NCBI GenBank assembly: GCA_028821475.1 | Contig: JAPPGB010000025.1 | Location: forward strand, 19,990 to 83,989 | DNA length: 64,000 nt | Source: Spirochaetaceae bacterium | GTDB taxonomy: Bacteria > Spirochaetota > Spirochaetia > SZUA-6 > Bin103 | Direction of reading: 5' to 3' | In this document: positions 37,409 through 46,063 of the stretch, piece by piece | Layout: every line of letters begins with the position of its first letter | Position numbering within the stretch: the first letter of the stretch is position 1 | The notes under the pieces: generated by a model | Told to the model about the DNA's origin: nothing | The model's database searches: none | What the model saw: the letters and a program-made list of their open reading frames with translations, nothing else | Made by a program: the position numbers and the translations under genes

Positions 37409-38644
37409 GTGGGTATCGGAGCCCTGATCATGGCCGCGCTGGCAGCGGTCGCGGACAATCGATTTCGCGCCAGCCTGGCACTGCTCGGCATCACCATCGG
37501 CGTCGGCTCGGTGATCGCTATCGTCGGTCTCGGCGACGGCGCCAAGCTGGTGGTACGCGACGCGATTTCGCGCTTCGGCGCCGGCTCGCTGATGGTGCTG
37601 CCCAACTACCAGGTAATCGAGGCCAGCGACGGCCGCTACGAATGGCCGTCGATCACGCGCGAGGACATCGCACAGATCAACGCCGGGGCGGACGCGGTGC
37701 GGGCGGTGACCCCGCAGGCCAACTGGAGCGGCTTCTCCGCCCGCCGCGCCGGCCGCGCCCGCGAGGTGGAGATATTCGGCACCCTGCACTATTTCCTGGC
37801 GGTGAACTCTTCCACGCGCCTGGCGCGCGGACGTTTCCTGCACCCCGAGGACGACCGCCTGCAGCGCAAGGTGGCGGTACTCGGGGCGGACGTCGCCGCC
37901 GACCTGTTCCCCGAACAGGAGGCTCTCGGCAAGTTGATTTCGATCGAAGACTGGTTCGAGCTGGAGGTGATCGGCGTCCTTGCTCCCGAGGAGGACTCGT
38001 TGCTCGAAGTGGGCGAGGAGTTCACCGTCGATGACCGCGTGTTCGTGCCAATCTCGACCCTGGAGCGCGTCACCCGATTCGACGACGTGGTGTCGATCCT
38101 GTGGGGCGAAGCGGTCAGCCTGCGGGCGATCGAGGCGGCGAAACAGCAGATCGTGGCGATCCTGGACGCCAACCACGGCCGTTTCGACGGCATCCATCAC
38201 AAGTTCGTGGTGCACGACTGGGCGCAGCTTCTGTCCACCATCGAGTCCTCCACCGGCACGATCACCGCGCTGGTCTCCGTGCTGGGGATCATCTCGCTGG
38301 TGGTGGCCGGCATCGGAGTGATGAACATCATGCTGGTGTCGGTGCGCGAGCGCACCCGCGAGATCGGCACCCGCAAGGCGCTCGGCGCGCAGCCGGCCGC
38401 GATCCTCAACCAGTTCATGGTGGAGGCGGTGCTGGTGTGCGGCGGCGGCGGTCTGGCCGGCGTCGGCCTGGCGGCTGCCGTCGTCTCGGTGATCGCCGAG
38501 GCCACCGGCTGGCCCGGCCTGGTGTCGTGGCCGACGATCCGGCTGGCGTTCCTGCTGTCGTTCGGCACCGGCCTGGTATTCGGCCTCTACCCCGCCAGCC
38601 GCGCCGCCCGCCTGCCCCCGGTCGAAGCCCTCCGCCACGACTGA
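37409..38644 (+). CDS. MacB-type (FtsX-like) permease 2
   Basis: A 411-residue paralogue of the preceding permease with the same 1+3 membrane layout. The N-terminal segment is FRASLALLGITIGVGSVIAIVGLG, the C-terminal signature VVAGIGVMNIMLVSVRERTREIGTRKALGAQPAAI, and the end GTGLVFGLYPASRAARLPPVEALRHD. The GTG at 37409 lies 8 bases after the previous stop; the ATG at 37430 is an alternative. Two different half-exporters in tandem imply a heterodimeric transporter instead of the usual MacB homodimer. Last gene of the exporter operon. Confidence 0.88.
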   Translation: MGIGALIMAALAAVADNRFRASLALLGITIGVGSVIAIVGLGDGAKLVVRDAISRFGAGSLMVLPNYQVIEASDGRYEWPSITREDIAQINAGADAVRAVTPQANWSGFSARRAGRAREVEIFGTLHYFLAVNSSTRLARGRFLHPEDDRLQRKVAVLGADVAADLFPEQEALGKLISIEDWFELEVIGVLAPEEDSLLEVGEEFTVDDRVFVPISTLERVTRFDDVVSILWGEAVSLRAIEAAKQQIVAILDANHGRFDGIHHKFVVHDWAQLLSTIESSTGTITALVSVLGIISLVVAGIGVMNIMLVSVRERTREIGTRKALGAQPAAILNQFMVEAVLVCGGGGLAGVGLAAAVVSVIAEATGWPGLVSWPTIRLAFLLSFGTGLVFGLYPASRAARLPPVEALRHD

Positions 38645-38684
38645 CCGGATCCGGCTGGCGGAGAGCGGCGTCAGCGCGAGGCGG

Positions 38685-39917
38685 TCAGCGGGGGCCGGAG
38701 GGGGCTACCGTGGCGAGCGGGTCGCCGGCGGAGTCGAGGGCGGCGGCACGGGCGCGCGCGGCGGCGGAGCGTTGCGGCAGGTCGTCCTGCGACAGCACCG
38801 GCGGGTATGCGGTGGGCGGCAGGGGCGTGTCGTACTGGTAGCCGGGTTCCTGCTGCTGCCGCTTCCAGATGGCCAGGATCTCGCGCCACGAGCCGAGCAG
38901 CGTGCGCGGCGCCGGCACGTCGTCGCGGATCACCCGGTACAGGCGGGCGAGGTTGTAGCACGGTACGCCGGCGTACATGTGGTGTTCGGTGTGCCAGTTC
39001 ATGCCCCAGTACAGGAACTGCGAGATCGGGTCGAGGGTGTTGCTGCGCACGCACAGGCGGAAGTCGGGCACGTTGTCGCGCAGGCCGGCGTGCATCGGCC
39101 CGCCCACCAGCCAGCGCAGCCAGTGGCCGATGGCCAGGTGCGCGGTCAGCAGCAGGGCCAGGATCGGTACGCCCAGGGCGATGGGGACGGCGACCGCCGC
39201 CGCCAGCGAGAGCAGGATGAAGCGCGCCGCCCACACCGCCCGGCGCCGCATGGCCGGCGCGTCGCGGTAGATCGCCCGCATCCACTCGCCGTCCCAGTCG
39301 CCGCCGGCGCCGGTGGCGGCCGGGTAGCGGTTCAGCGCGGTGATCACGTGCAGGCGCAGCACCGGCCACAGCCCGGCGGACTGGTAGCCGCCGGTGATGT
39401 TGACCGTGCACAACTGCAGCAGATAGAGGAACCGCCAGGTGGGGTTCTGCGGCAGCACCACCTCTCGGTCGCCCTCCGGGTGCAGGGTGTAGCGGTGGTG
39501 GTAGCTGTGACTCACCTTGAAGTCGTAGATGTTGACGAACCCGAACAAGCAGAACACGCGCGTGAACAGCCCGTTCAGCCACTTGGTCCGGAACACGGTG
39601 CCGTGTCCGAGCTCGTGGATCGCCGCGCCCTTGAAGAACGATCCCACCACCCCGTGCGCCATCAGCGCCAGCGCAAACAGCGGCCACAACTGCGACGCGA
39701 ACAGCCACCAGACCAGGCCGCCGGTGGCGCCCCACAGCAGCAGGTGACCGATGCTGTGCAGGCCGCCGCGCCAGTCGCTGCGCCGCATCAGCTCGCGCAG
39801 CAGCGCCGGCTCCACCGGCGAACGGTACCACTTGACCCGAAAGTCGCGCCGCACCTCCGCCATCGGCCGGAACTCGCCGGCCGCGGCGCTCACCGTCCCT
39901 CTGGTCGTCGAAGCCAT
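38685..39917 (-). CDS. Membrane fatty acid desaturase-like protein 1
   Basis: A 410-residue di-iron membrane oxygenase or desaturase. The three histidine boxes are intact: HELGH (about residues 101-105), HSYHH (about 136-140) and HTEHH (about 310-314). Four or more membrane helices lie between, and a conserved MYAGVPCYNLARLYRVIRDD tail follows. Such enzymes introduce double bonds or hydroxyl groups into acyl chains, using O2 and an electron donor. A close paralogue is at 56414, sharing segments such as ELGHGTVFRTKWLN and HPEGDREVVLP-like blocks. It is transcribed alone, convergent with the exporter operon with a 40-base gap. Confidence 0.88.
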   Translation of the reverse strand: MASTTRGTVSAAAGEFRPMAEVRRDFRVKWYRSPVEPALLRELMRRSDWRGGLHSIGHLLLWGATGGLVWWLFASQLWPLFALALMAHGVVGSFFKGAAIHELGHGTVFRTKWLNGLFTRVFCLFGFVNIYDFKVSHSYHHRYTLHPEGDREVVLPQNPTWRFLYLLQLCTVNITGGYQSAGLWPVLRLHVITALNRYPAATGAGGDWDGEWMRAIYRDAPAMRRRAVWAARFILLSLAAAVAVPIALGVPILALLLTAHLAIGHWLRWLVGGPMHAGLRDNVPDFRLCVRSNTLDPISQFLYWGMNWHTEHHMYAGVPCYNLARLYRVIRDDVPAPRTLLGSWREILAIWKRQQQEPGYQYDTPLPPTAYPPVLSQDDLPQRSAAARARAAALDSAGDPLATVAPSGPR

Positions 39918-40151
39918 GATTCCTGATCCTCTACCAATACACCGTCCACGGTCGATTGGCTACCCCGCGCCCCCCCGCGCCCGCGTAGACCGGATAAGCG
40001 CCACTACTCCGCTCCGCGTGGTTCATTTGAGCTTCATGCCGCGTCCTCGACGCCTCGTCAACCGGTGTTGCCGACAGCGCCGATGGGACGAACGAGAGGC
40101 TGGCTGCCAGACCTGAGTCAAATCCACGGCTGCGTTCCGCCGGGCCCGTAC

Positions 40152-40174
40152 TTGACTAGTCAACGGACTAAGTC
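40152..40174. promoter_or_regulatory. Palindromes upstream of a Phd-PIN pair, candidate autoregulatory operator
   Basis: TTGACTAGTCAA (40152-40163) is a perfect 12-bp palindrome, followed two bases later by the 9-base near-palindrome GACTAAGTC (40166-40174). Both end 9-20 bases before the antitoxin ATG. Phd-type antitoxins typically repress their own promoter through such paired half-palindromes. The preceding 39918-40150 holds no gene that I can support. Confidence 0.5.
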
Positions 40175-40183
40175 TACTCTGTC

Positions 40184-40420
40184 ATGGTGACCACGGTGAA
40201 CATACACGAGGCAAAGACCCATCTCTCGCGGCTGCTGAAGCGGGTAGCCGTTGGCGAGCAGATCGTCATCGCCAGGGCCGGCACGCCGATCGCCCGGCTC
40301 ACTCCGTACCAGGAACAGGGCCGAGCACGCGTTGCCGGACGAGACCGCGGCCTGTTCACCGTTCCCGATGACTTCAACGCGCCGCTCCCGGACGAAGCAA
40401 TCGAGTCGTTCTACCAGTGA
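40184..40420 (+). CDS. Phd/YefM-family antitoxin
   Basis: A 78-residue protein with the Phd fold start TTVNIHEAKTHLSRLLKRVAVGEQIVIARAGTPIARLTPY, in which the N-terminal half is the DNA-binding dimer. The C-terminal half (GLFTVPDDFNAPLPDEAIESFYQ) is the usual toxin-wrapping tail of VapB-like antitoxins of this class. The stop overlaps the PIN toxin start by four bases (GTGA). Palindromes just upstream probably serve autoregulation. Confidence 0.9.
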   Translation: MVTTVNIHEAKTHLSRLLKRVAVGEQIVIARAGTPIARLTPYQEQGRARVAGRDRGLFTVPDDFNAPLPDEAIESFYQ

Positions 40421-40806
40421 CGCTGCTGATCGACACCCATTGCTGGCTCTGGTGGTTGACCGAGCCCGGGAGACTGCGAGCGCCGGCCTTGAGCCTCCTG
40501 AACGAAGCCGGGACAAGGATCCTGCTGTCGGCAGCATCATCATGGGAGATTGCGATCAAGTACTCGCTCGGAAAGCTCGACCTCCCCGAGCATCCGGAGG
40601 AGTTCATTCCCGCTCGCCTGCAACGCGATCGGATCGAGCCGCTCCCCATTGAGCACTCGCATGCGTTGAAGACCGCGGAATTGCCTTACCACCATCGCGA
40701 TCCGTTCGACCGGCTTCTCATCGCGCAGGCGATGGTCCTGGACATCCCCATCATGACCGCGGATCCGGCCTTCGACGCCTACGAAGTCGAAGTGATCGCC
40801 AGCTAG
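40417..40806 (+). CDS. PIN-domain toxin (VapC-like)
   Basis: A 129-residue PIN-domain ribonuclease, the toxin partner of the preceding antitoxin. Acidic metal-binding residues are visible in LLIDTHCWLWWLTEP, SAASSWEIAIKYSLGKL (Glu), RDPFDRLLIAQAMVL (Asp) and TADPAFDAY. The pattern with HHRDPFDRLLIAQA is the branch usually paired with Phd antitoxins. Reading frame complete, so the pair is probably functional. GTG start at 40417. Confidence 0.9.
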   Translation: MTLLIDTHCWLWWLTEPGRLRAPALSLLNEAGTRILLSAASSWEIAIKYSLGKLDLPEHPEEFIPARLQRDRIEPLPIEHSHALKTAELPYHHRDPFDRLLIAQAMVLDIPIMTADPAFDAYEVEVIAS

Positions 40807-40865
40807 CGTACCGCTCGATTTCGCCGAATTGCCGGCGTGTTTCGTCCGTGCTACTGTGCGCATCG

Positions 40866-43661
40866 ATGCAGATCGCGGCGATCAGGTCTCGTCCGTTGCT
40901 TGCCGGCGCCGCCGCCAAGCGCCGCGTCGCGGGCGTCGCGCTGCTGCTGGTCATCCTGGTGCCGTTTGCGGCGCTGAACCGGCTCCCCAAGCTGGATACG
41001 GTGCGCGAGGATCTGCGCGCCGCGCTCGCCCCCACCGCGCAGTGTTTTCAGGGGTTCTGCATCGAAGATCCCGAGCGGGCGGGCGAACGGAGTGGCTTCC
41101 TCGACCGTTGGTGGCGATTCTCCGTGACCTACCTGCAGCTCGTTGCCGTCGGGATGTTGTTCGCGTTTGCGGCCGCCGCCATCGCCGAGGCGTTCCTGGT
41201 CGCCGACGTGACGGTGCGTGCAGGCCCCGCTACCGCGGCCGCTGGACCCGGGCGCTGGCGGCGCATCCTGAAGGGCGTCGGTCTCGGTCCCGTGCTCAAC
41301 CTCTGTTCGGCCTGCATCGCTCCGGTGTCCAGCACGCTGCGGCGCGGCGGCATGGGAGTGGAGGGCGCGCTCGCGCTGGTGCACGGATCGGCCACGCTGA
41401 ACGTGCCGTCGCTGCTGATGATCGCCGTGGTGTTCACGCCCCTGCTCGGGGCGAGCCGGCTCGTTCTCGGGCTGGTCGCCGCGCTGTCGCTGGGGCCCCT
41501 GGTCGCGTGGGCGGTGCGTCGGCGCGGCGCGCGCCTGGACGACCGCGCCGGCGCCGAGGTCGCGTGCGAGCTACCGGTGGTGGCAGCGGAGGCGGCGACC
41601 TGGTCGGAGGTGCTGCGCACCGGCGGCGCGGCGTGGCTGCGCTCGTTCGTCCGGCTGGTGCGGCGCATGTTGCCGCTCATGATCGTGGCCGGCTTCGCCA
41701 GCGGCGCGGCGATCCAGGCGCTGCAGCCACAGACCGTTACCGCCTACCTCGGCGACAGCCTGCTGGGGATCCTCATTGCGGCGACGCTCGGGGTGCTGAT
41801 CAACGTGCCGTTGCTGTTCGAGATCCCGCTCGTCGCGCTGCTGCTGATCCTCGGCGCCGGCACGGCGCCGGCCGCGGCCCTGCTGTTCGCCGCCGCCGCC
41901 GCCGGGCCGGTCACCTTCCTCGCGCTTGCCAAGGCCCTCGGTCGGCGCGGCGTCGCCGTGTACGCCGGCGGCACCTGGGCCATCGCCGTGCTCGGGGGAT
42001 GCGCGGTGCTGCTGGTGGGGGCGCTGCTGGGGCCGGAGCGGGCGGCGCTGCGACTCGACGGTGGTGCAGCTACCGAGCGCGCCGGCCACGTCGGCGCGGT
42101 GCCCAACGCCATCGTGCTGGCCACGTGCGCCGGCGAGCCGGCGCTGTGCCCCGAGCAGAGCGGACTCCGATGGCCGCACACCCCTACCATCCATGGGCAC
42201 TCCGTGACCAGTGCCGGCGGCGCCGTCGGCGACTTCGACCGGGACGGTTGGCAGGACCTGTTCGTGCCGTCCGGCGGCACCTCGCCCGACCGGCTGTACA
42301 TGAACAACGGCGACGGCACGTTCACCGATCGCGCCGCCGAGGCCGGCATCGCGGTCCGCCATCACGGCTACGGCGCGGCCGTGGGGGACGTGGACGGCGA
42401 CGGTTGGCTCGACATCTTCGTCATCAGCTATGGCTCGGTAGACCAGCGCTTTACCATGCCCGGCAACCACCTCCTCTACCGCAACAACGGCGACGGCACG
42501 TTCACCGACATCGCCGCCCGCGCGGGGGTGGCCACCACCAGCCTCAAGCAGCCGACCGGCACCGGGGCCAGCTTCGGCGACTACGACCTCGACGGCGACC
42601 TGGACCTGGCCGTGGCCTCGTGGTTCTACGGCGAGGGGGGCAACGCGCTGTTCCGGAACAACGGCGACGGGACGTTCCAGAACGTGACCGCGCTGCTGCC
42701 ATTCGGTGGCAAGCGTGCTCCGATGGGGTATACGCCGCTGTTCGCCGACATGGATGGCGACCGCTACCCCGAGCTGCTGTGGGCCGCCGACTACTTCACC
42801 AGCAGCTACCTCCGCAACGACGGCGGCGGCGGCTTCACCGACATCACCGAGCAATCGCAAACCGGGCTGGACGCCAACGGCATGGGCGCAACGGCAGCGG
42901 ATCTCGACAACGACGGCAGGCTCGACTGGTTCGTCACCTCGATAAGCACACGGTATGCGGTCGACAAGGCGCCGGGTACCGGGAACTTCCTGTACCGCAA
43001 CCAGGGCGGCCATCGCTACGAGTCGGTCGGCGCCCGCGCGGGTGTCAAGGAGGGCGGCTGGGGATGGGGTGCCGTGGCGGTGGACCTGGACCACGACGGC
43101 TGGCTCGACCTCGTGCAGACCAACGGCTGGGAGGGGCCCAACGGCCGGGACGATGCCGAGTGGGCGTCCGAGACGACCAGGGTGTTCCGCAACCTCAGCG
43201 CCGTCTCGTCCGAGCTGACCTTCGCCGACGTCGCCGAACAGGCGGGCCTCGTGCACCGCGGCCAGGGCCGCGGAGTGGTTCACCTCGACTACGACAACGA
43301 CGGCGACCAGGACCTGGTGATCTTCAACAACGGAGGCCTACCCACGTTGGTGCGCAACGAGCTCGACCCGGACAGCGACGGCAGCGGGCGCTGGCTGCGC
43401 GTGTTCCTGGACACGGCAGCGCGTGCGGACCTGGCGCCCGACGGGTTCGGCAGCCTGGTTGCGGTGCGCGCCGGCGATGTTCGCCAGGTGCGCTACGTCG
43501 GCGCGGCGGCCGGCTACCTTGGTCCGTCCGAGCTGTCGGCCCACTTCGGTGTCGGCGCCGCGCCGGTGGTCGACGAGCTGCAGGTGCACTGGCCCGACGG
43601 CAGCACCTCCACCTACCACCAGGTACCCACCAACCGCACCCTCACCATCACTGCGCGATGA
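40866..43661 (+). CDS. ArsP/YraQ-type permease fused to FG-GAP propeller and ASPIC/UnbV domain
   Basis: A 931-residue unusual fusion. Residues about 1-400 are a permease like UPF0718/ArsP proteins (metal or organoarsenical efflux). NLCSACIAPVSSTLRRGGMGV and HGSATLNVPSLL lie in the first half, and INVPLLFEIPLVALLLILGAG and AAGPVTFLALAKALGRRG in the second. After a short linker, residues about 430-830 contain seven Ca-binding FG-GAP/VCBS motifs of type DxDxDG (near residues 456, 508, 572, 629, 680, 740, 807), each followed by NNGDGTF-like turns. Residues about 845-925 are an ASPIC/UnbV domain. The frame is continuous. I prefer the ATG at 40866; a GTG at 40848 is possible. Two toxin-antitoxin pairs flank it. 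Confidence 0.8.
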   Translation: MQIAAIRSRPLLAGAAAKRRVAGVALLLVILVPFAALNRLPKLDTVREDLRAALAPTAQCFQGFCIEDPERAGERSGFLDRWWRFSVTYLQLVAVGMLFAFAAAAIAEAFLVADVTVRAGPATAAAGPGRWRRILKGVGLGPVLNLCSACIAPVSSTLRRGGMGVEGALALVHGSATLNVPSLLMIAVVFTPLLGASRLVLGLVAALSLGPLVAWAVRRRGARLDDRAGAEVACELPVVAAEAATWSEVLRTGGAAWLRSFVRLVRRMLPLMIVAGFASGAAIQALQPQTVTAYLGDSLLGILIAATLGVLINVPLLFEIPLVALLLILGAGTAPAAALLFAAAAAGPVTFLALAKALGRRGVAVYAGGTWAIAVLGGCAVLLVGALLGPERAALRLDGGAATERAGHVGAVPNAIVLATCAGEPALCPEQSGLRWPHTPTIHGHSVTSAGGAVGDFDRDGWQDLFVPSGGTSPDRLYMNNGDGTFTDRAAEAGIAVRHHGYGAAVGDVDGDGWLDIFVISYGSVDQRFTMPGNHLLYRNNGDGTFTDIAARAGVATTSLKQPTGTGASFGDYDLDGDLDLAVASWFYGEGGNALFRNNGDGTFQNVTALLPFGGKRAPMGYTPLFADMDGDRYPELLWAADYFTSSYLRNDGGGGFTDITEQSQTGLDANGMGATAADLDNDGRLDWFVTSISTRYAVDKAPGTGNFLYRNQGGHRYESVGARAGVKEGGWGWGAVAVDLDHDGWLDLVQTNGWEGPNGRDDAEWASETTRVFRNLSAVSSELTFADVAEQAGLVHRGQGRGVVHLDYDNDGDQDLVIFNNGGLPTLVRNELDPDSDGSGRWLRVFLDTAARADLAPDGFGSLVAVRAGDVRQVRYVGAAAGYLGPSELSAHFGVGAAPVVDELQVHWPDGSTSTYHQVPTNRTLTITAR

Positions 43662-43831
43662 CCCGAGGGCTAACCGGCGAGCAGACGCTGCATCAACTCC
43701 GGCAGATTCAGGAACCGTGTACTGTGGGCAGCACGTGGCGAACCAGGATCCGGCGCCGGCGCGCGCCGGCCGCCTCCGCGGCTTGGAATAGCTGGTACCC
43801 GGGAAGGCTGCCGGCGGCGGGTGGTCGGCAC

Positions 43832-43865
43832 TGGTCATAATTTCCGCCTGGTCGTATTATATGAC
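43832..43865 (+). promoter_or_regulatory. Candidate promoter/operator of second Phd-PIN pair
   Basis: TGGTCA (43832-43837) and TATTAT (43855-43860) are spaced by 17 bases and resemble a sigma-70 promoter. The -10 box lies inside a near-palindrome GTCGTAT-T-ATATGAC (43851-43865), suitable for antitoxin binding. The preceding gap from 43662 shows no gene. Confidence 0.4.
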
Positions 43866-43870
43866 TACTT

Positions 43871-44101
43871 ATGAACACGCGGACGATCGGTGCAGCGAAA
43901 TTCAAGGAGCAGTGCCTGGCGCTTCTCGACGCCCTCCCCAGTGACGGCCTGATCGTTACCAAACACGGCAAGCCGGTGGCACGGGTTGTGCGCTATCCAG
44001 TGCAACCGCGCCAGCTGATCGGCGCGTTACGAGGGAAGCTCGCCGTACGCGGTGACATCCTCACGACGGGAGTGACGTGGGATGCCGCTGCTGAATCTTG
44101 A
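43871..44101 (+). CDS. Phd-like antitoxin
   Basis: A 76-residue antitoxin. The N-terminal half NTRTIGAAKFKEQCLALLDALPSDGLIVTKHGKPVARVVRY is a clear Phd/YefM DNA-binding fold. The C-terminal half (GALRGKLAVRGDILTTGVTWDAAAES) resembles toxin-binding tails that contain an L-RGKLxxxGDI pattern. It overlaps the PIN gene by 20 bases. It is not closely similar to the antitoxin at 40184, so the two pairs are independent acquisitions rather than a duplication. Confidence 0.88.
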   Translation: MNTRTIGAAKFKEQCLALLDALPSDGLIVTKHGKPVARVVRYPVQPRQLIGALRGKLAVRGDILTTGVTWDAAAES

Positions 44102-44453
44102 TACGCACATTCTCGTGCACGCCCTCACCGGCGACCTGAGACCTGCGGAGGAGTCGCTGCTGATCGAGCACGACTGGGGAGTGGCGGCTATCGTCTTCTG
44201 GGAGCTGGCGAAGTTGTCGCAGCTTGGCCGGCTCGACGTCGATCTCGGCGACGCCGAGGTCCAGAGTGTGCTGGCCAGCCTGCACATTTGGCCGCTCGAC
44301 CTCGACGTAGCCCGGGCCTCGATCGACCTGGACTTTCGCGGCGACCCGGCCGACGAGCTGATCGCGGCGACCAGCGTGGTGCACAACATCCCCCTGCTGA
44401 CTCGAGACCGGCAGATGCTGAAGTCGACGCGGGTACCGCTGGCGCGACAGTGA
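44082..44453 (+). CDS. PIN-domain toxin (VapC-like)
   Basis: A 123-residue PIN ribonuclease with metal-binding acidic positions in LLNLDTHILVHALTGDL, AAIVFWELAKLSQLGRL, GDPADELIAATSVVHNIPLLT and TRDRQMLKS. The DELIAATSVVHNIPLLTRD segment is a standard VapC signature. The ATG at 44082 lies within the antitoxin gene, in a different frame, a frequent arrangement in TA pairs. The gene stops 13 bases before the truncated binding-protein frame begins, suggesting that the TA pair sits at the breakpoint of the damaged peptide transporter operon. Confidence 0.88.
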   Translation: MPLLNLDTHILVHALTGDLRPAEESLLIEHDWGVAAIVFWELAKLSQLGRLDVDLGDAEVQSVLASLHIWPLDLDVARASIDLDFRGDPADELIAATSVVHNIPLLTRDRQMLKSTRVPLARQ

Positions 44454-44466
44454 GCGCAGCGGCCGG

Positions 44467-45033
44467 ATGGCGGTGGCCGCAACGTCATCTCCACGCGGCG
44501 CCGACGGCATCCGCTTCACCGTCCCCTTCGACACACACCCCGGGCGCGACCCGGGCTTCACGGAGCTACAGGCGGCGTACTGGCGCGAGATCGGCGTCGC
44601 GGTGGAGATCAACATTATGGAAAGCGGCGCAGCCTTCGGGGCGTACGCACGCGGTGGCTCGGCGCAGGGGCTGACCCCCCGCGAGTCCGGGCTAACCACA
44701 ATGAGTCCGGAAAACGACCTCCGCCAAGTAAGCTATACCGACGCGACCTGGAACATCCCCCATGGCTTCGATCCGAAGTTGGAAGCGCTGATCGACGCCG
44801 CACAGGGGACGACGGACCTCGAGGAGTACACCCGGCTCGCAAAAGAGGCCGATATGCGCCTGACCGAGCTGCACTGGTACCTGTGGTCGCCGCGCACTGT
44901 CCATTACCTGGTCCATCAGCCGTGGATCGTTGGCTTCAACGGCGAGCTGTCGCTCGGCGCCAATGATGTTGGGCCGGTGATCTACGCTCGACTCTGGATC
45001 GACGAGCAGCTTCGCGACCAATACGTCAATTAG
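44467..45033 (+). pseudogene. C-terminal fragment of an oligopeptide-type binding protein
   Basis: Only the last part of an SBP_bac_5 (DppA/OppA-like) receptor remains. From about 44485 the frame reads PRGADGIRFTVPFDTHPG, matching the PRGADGIRFT segment near residue 460 of the complete receptors at 48507 and 53580. It continues to WIVGFNGELSLGAND and ends ARLWIDEQLRDQYVN, parallel to their ARLWIDQALK ends. About 450 N-terminal residues including the leader are missing, so the product cannot be exported normally. The break point is next to the PIN toxin gene. A downstream stem-loop and permease gene remain in place. Confidence 0.8.
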
Positions 45034-45044
45034 TCGGTAACGAC

Positions 45045-45069
45045 GGGGTGGCAGATCCGCTGCCACCCC
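45045..45069 (+). promoter_or_regulatory. Stem-loop between binding-protein fragment and dppB
   Basis: GGGGTGGCAG (45045-45054) pairs perfectly with CTGCCACCCC (45060-45069) around a 5-base loop, 12 bases after the stop codon and 18 before the permease start. There is no T-run. Three other receptor/permease junctions in this window carry a stem-loop in the same place, so it is probably an mRNA-stability or partial-attenuation element. Confidence 0.65.
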
Positions 45070-45087
45070 ATCAGCGGAGGAACTTAG

Positions 45088-46041
45088 TTGCAAGCCTACG
45101 TGATCAGGAGACTCCTGCTGATGGTGCCGACGCTGCTGATCCTCAGCGCGCTGGTGTTCCTCTCGGTCCGCTTCATTCCCGGAGACATCATCGACGCCAT
45201 GCAGATGCGGACGGACTCCCTCAGGTCCCTCGACCGCGAGCAGTTGGAGCGGATGCTCGGGATCGATCAGCCGATCCATATCCAGTACGTTCGCTGGCTC
45301 GGCGACATCCTCCTGCGCGGCACGCTGGGCAAATCCCTGCTCGGCAAGGTCACCGTCGAAGCCAAGATCTGGAGGCGCGTGGGACCGACGTTCCAACTGG
45401 GGCTGATGGCGCTCGTCATCGCCATGGTCATCGCCCTGCCGGTCGGCATCTTCTCGGCCATTCGTCAGGACACCGCCGGCGACTACGCCGGCAGAACGGT
45501 GGCGGTGTTGGGGCTGGCCACGCCCAACTTCTGGCTGGCGCTGATGGTGATCATCTATCCCGCCCTATGGTGGGACTGGTCACCGCCCATCATCATGGTG
45601 CGGTTCCTCGACGATCCGTGGGAGAGCCTGGGCGTCTTCATCATCCCCAGCATCATTCTCGGCACCGCCCTCTCGGCCGGCACGATGCGGATTACCCGCA
45701 CGATGATGCTCGAGGTGCTGCGCCAGGACTACGTGCGCACGGCGTGGGCCAAGGGGCTGCGCGAGCGGATGGTCGTGCTACGCCACGCCATCAAGAACGC
45801 GATGATCCCGGTGTTGTCCGCCATCGGCTTGGCGGTGCCGCTGTTGGTGGGCGGCTCGGTGATCATCGAGAACATGTTCAACCTGCCCGGCATGGGTCAG
45901 ATGATGCTGGTGGCGCTGGAGGATCGCGACTACCCGGTCGTGTCCGGGGTGAACCTGTTCTTCGGCACCGGCGTGCTGGTCATCAACCTCATCATCGATC
46001 TGCTCTACGTCTCCCTGGACCCGCGGGTGCGGTACCGATAG
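45088..46041 (+). CDS. DppB/OppB-type ABC permease (set A)
   Basis: A 317-residue permease of a peptide/nickel-type importer with six membrane segments. It begins QAYVIRRLLLMVPTLLILSALVFLSVRFIPGD and has the EAA coupling loop EVLRQDYVRTAWAKGLRERMVVLRHAIKNAMIPV and the end VSLDPRVRYR. The start is a TTG at 45088, supported by GGAGG 8 bases upstream and by alignment with the paralogues at 52555 and 61051. No DppC gene follows; an M20 peptidase comes instead, and the receptor gene is truncated. This set is therefore incomplete and can work only with subunits encoded elsewhere. Confidence 0.87.
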   Translation: MQAYVIRRLLLMVPTLLILSALVFLSVRFIPGDIIDAMQMRTDSLRSLDREQLERMLGIDQPIHIQYVRWLGDILLRGTLGKSLLGKVTVEAKIWRRVGPTFQLGLMALVIAMVIALPVGIFSAIRQDTAGDYAGRTVAVLGLATPNFWLALMVIIYPALWWDWSPPIIMVRFLDDPWESLGVFIIPSIILGTALSAGTMRITRTMMLEVLRQDYVRTAWAKGLRERMVVLRHAIKNAMIPVLSAIGLAVPLLVGGSVIIENMFNLPGMGQMMLVALEDRDYPVVSGVNLFFGTGVLVINLIIDLLYVSLDPRVRYR

Positions 46042-46063
46042 ACTGCGAGGCCAGCAGAATCCA

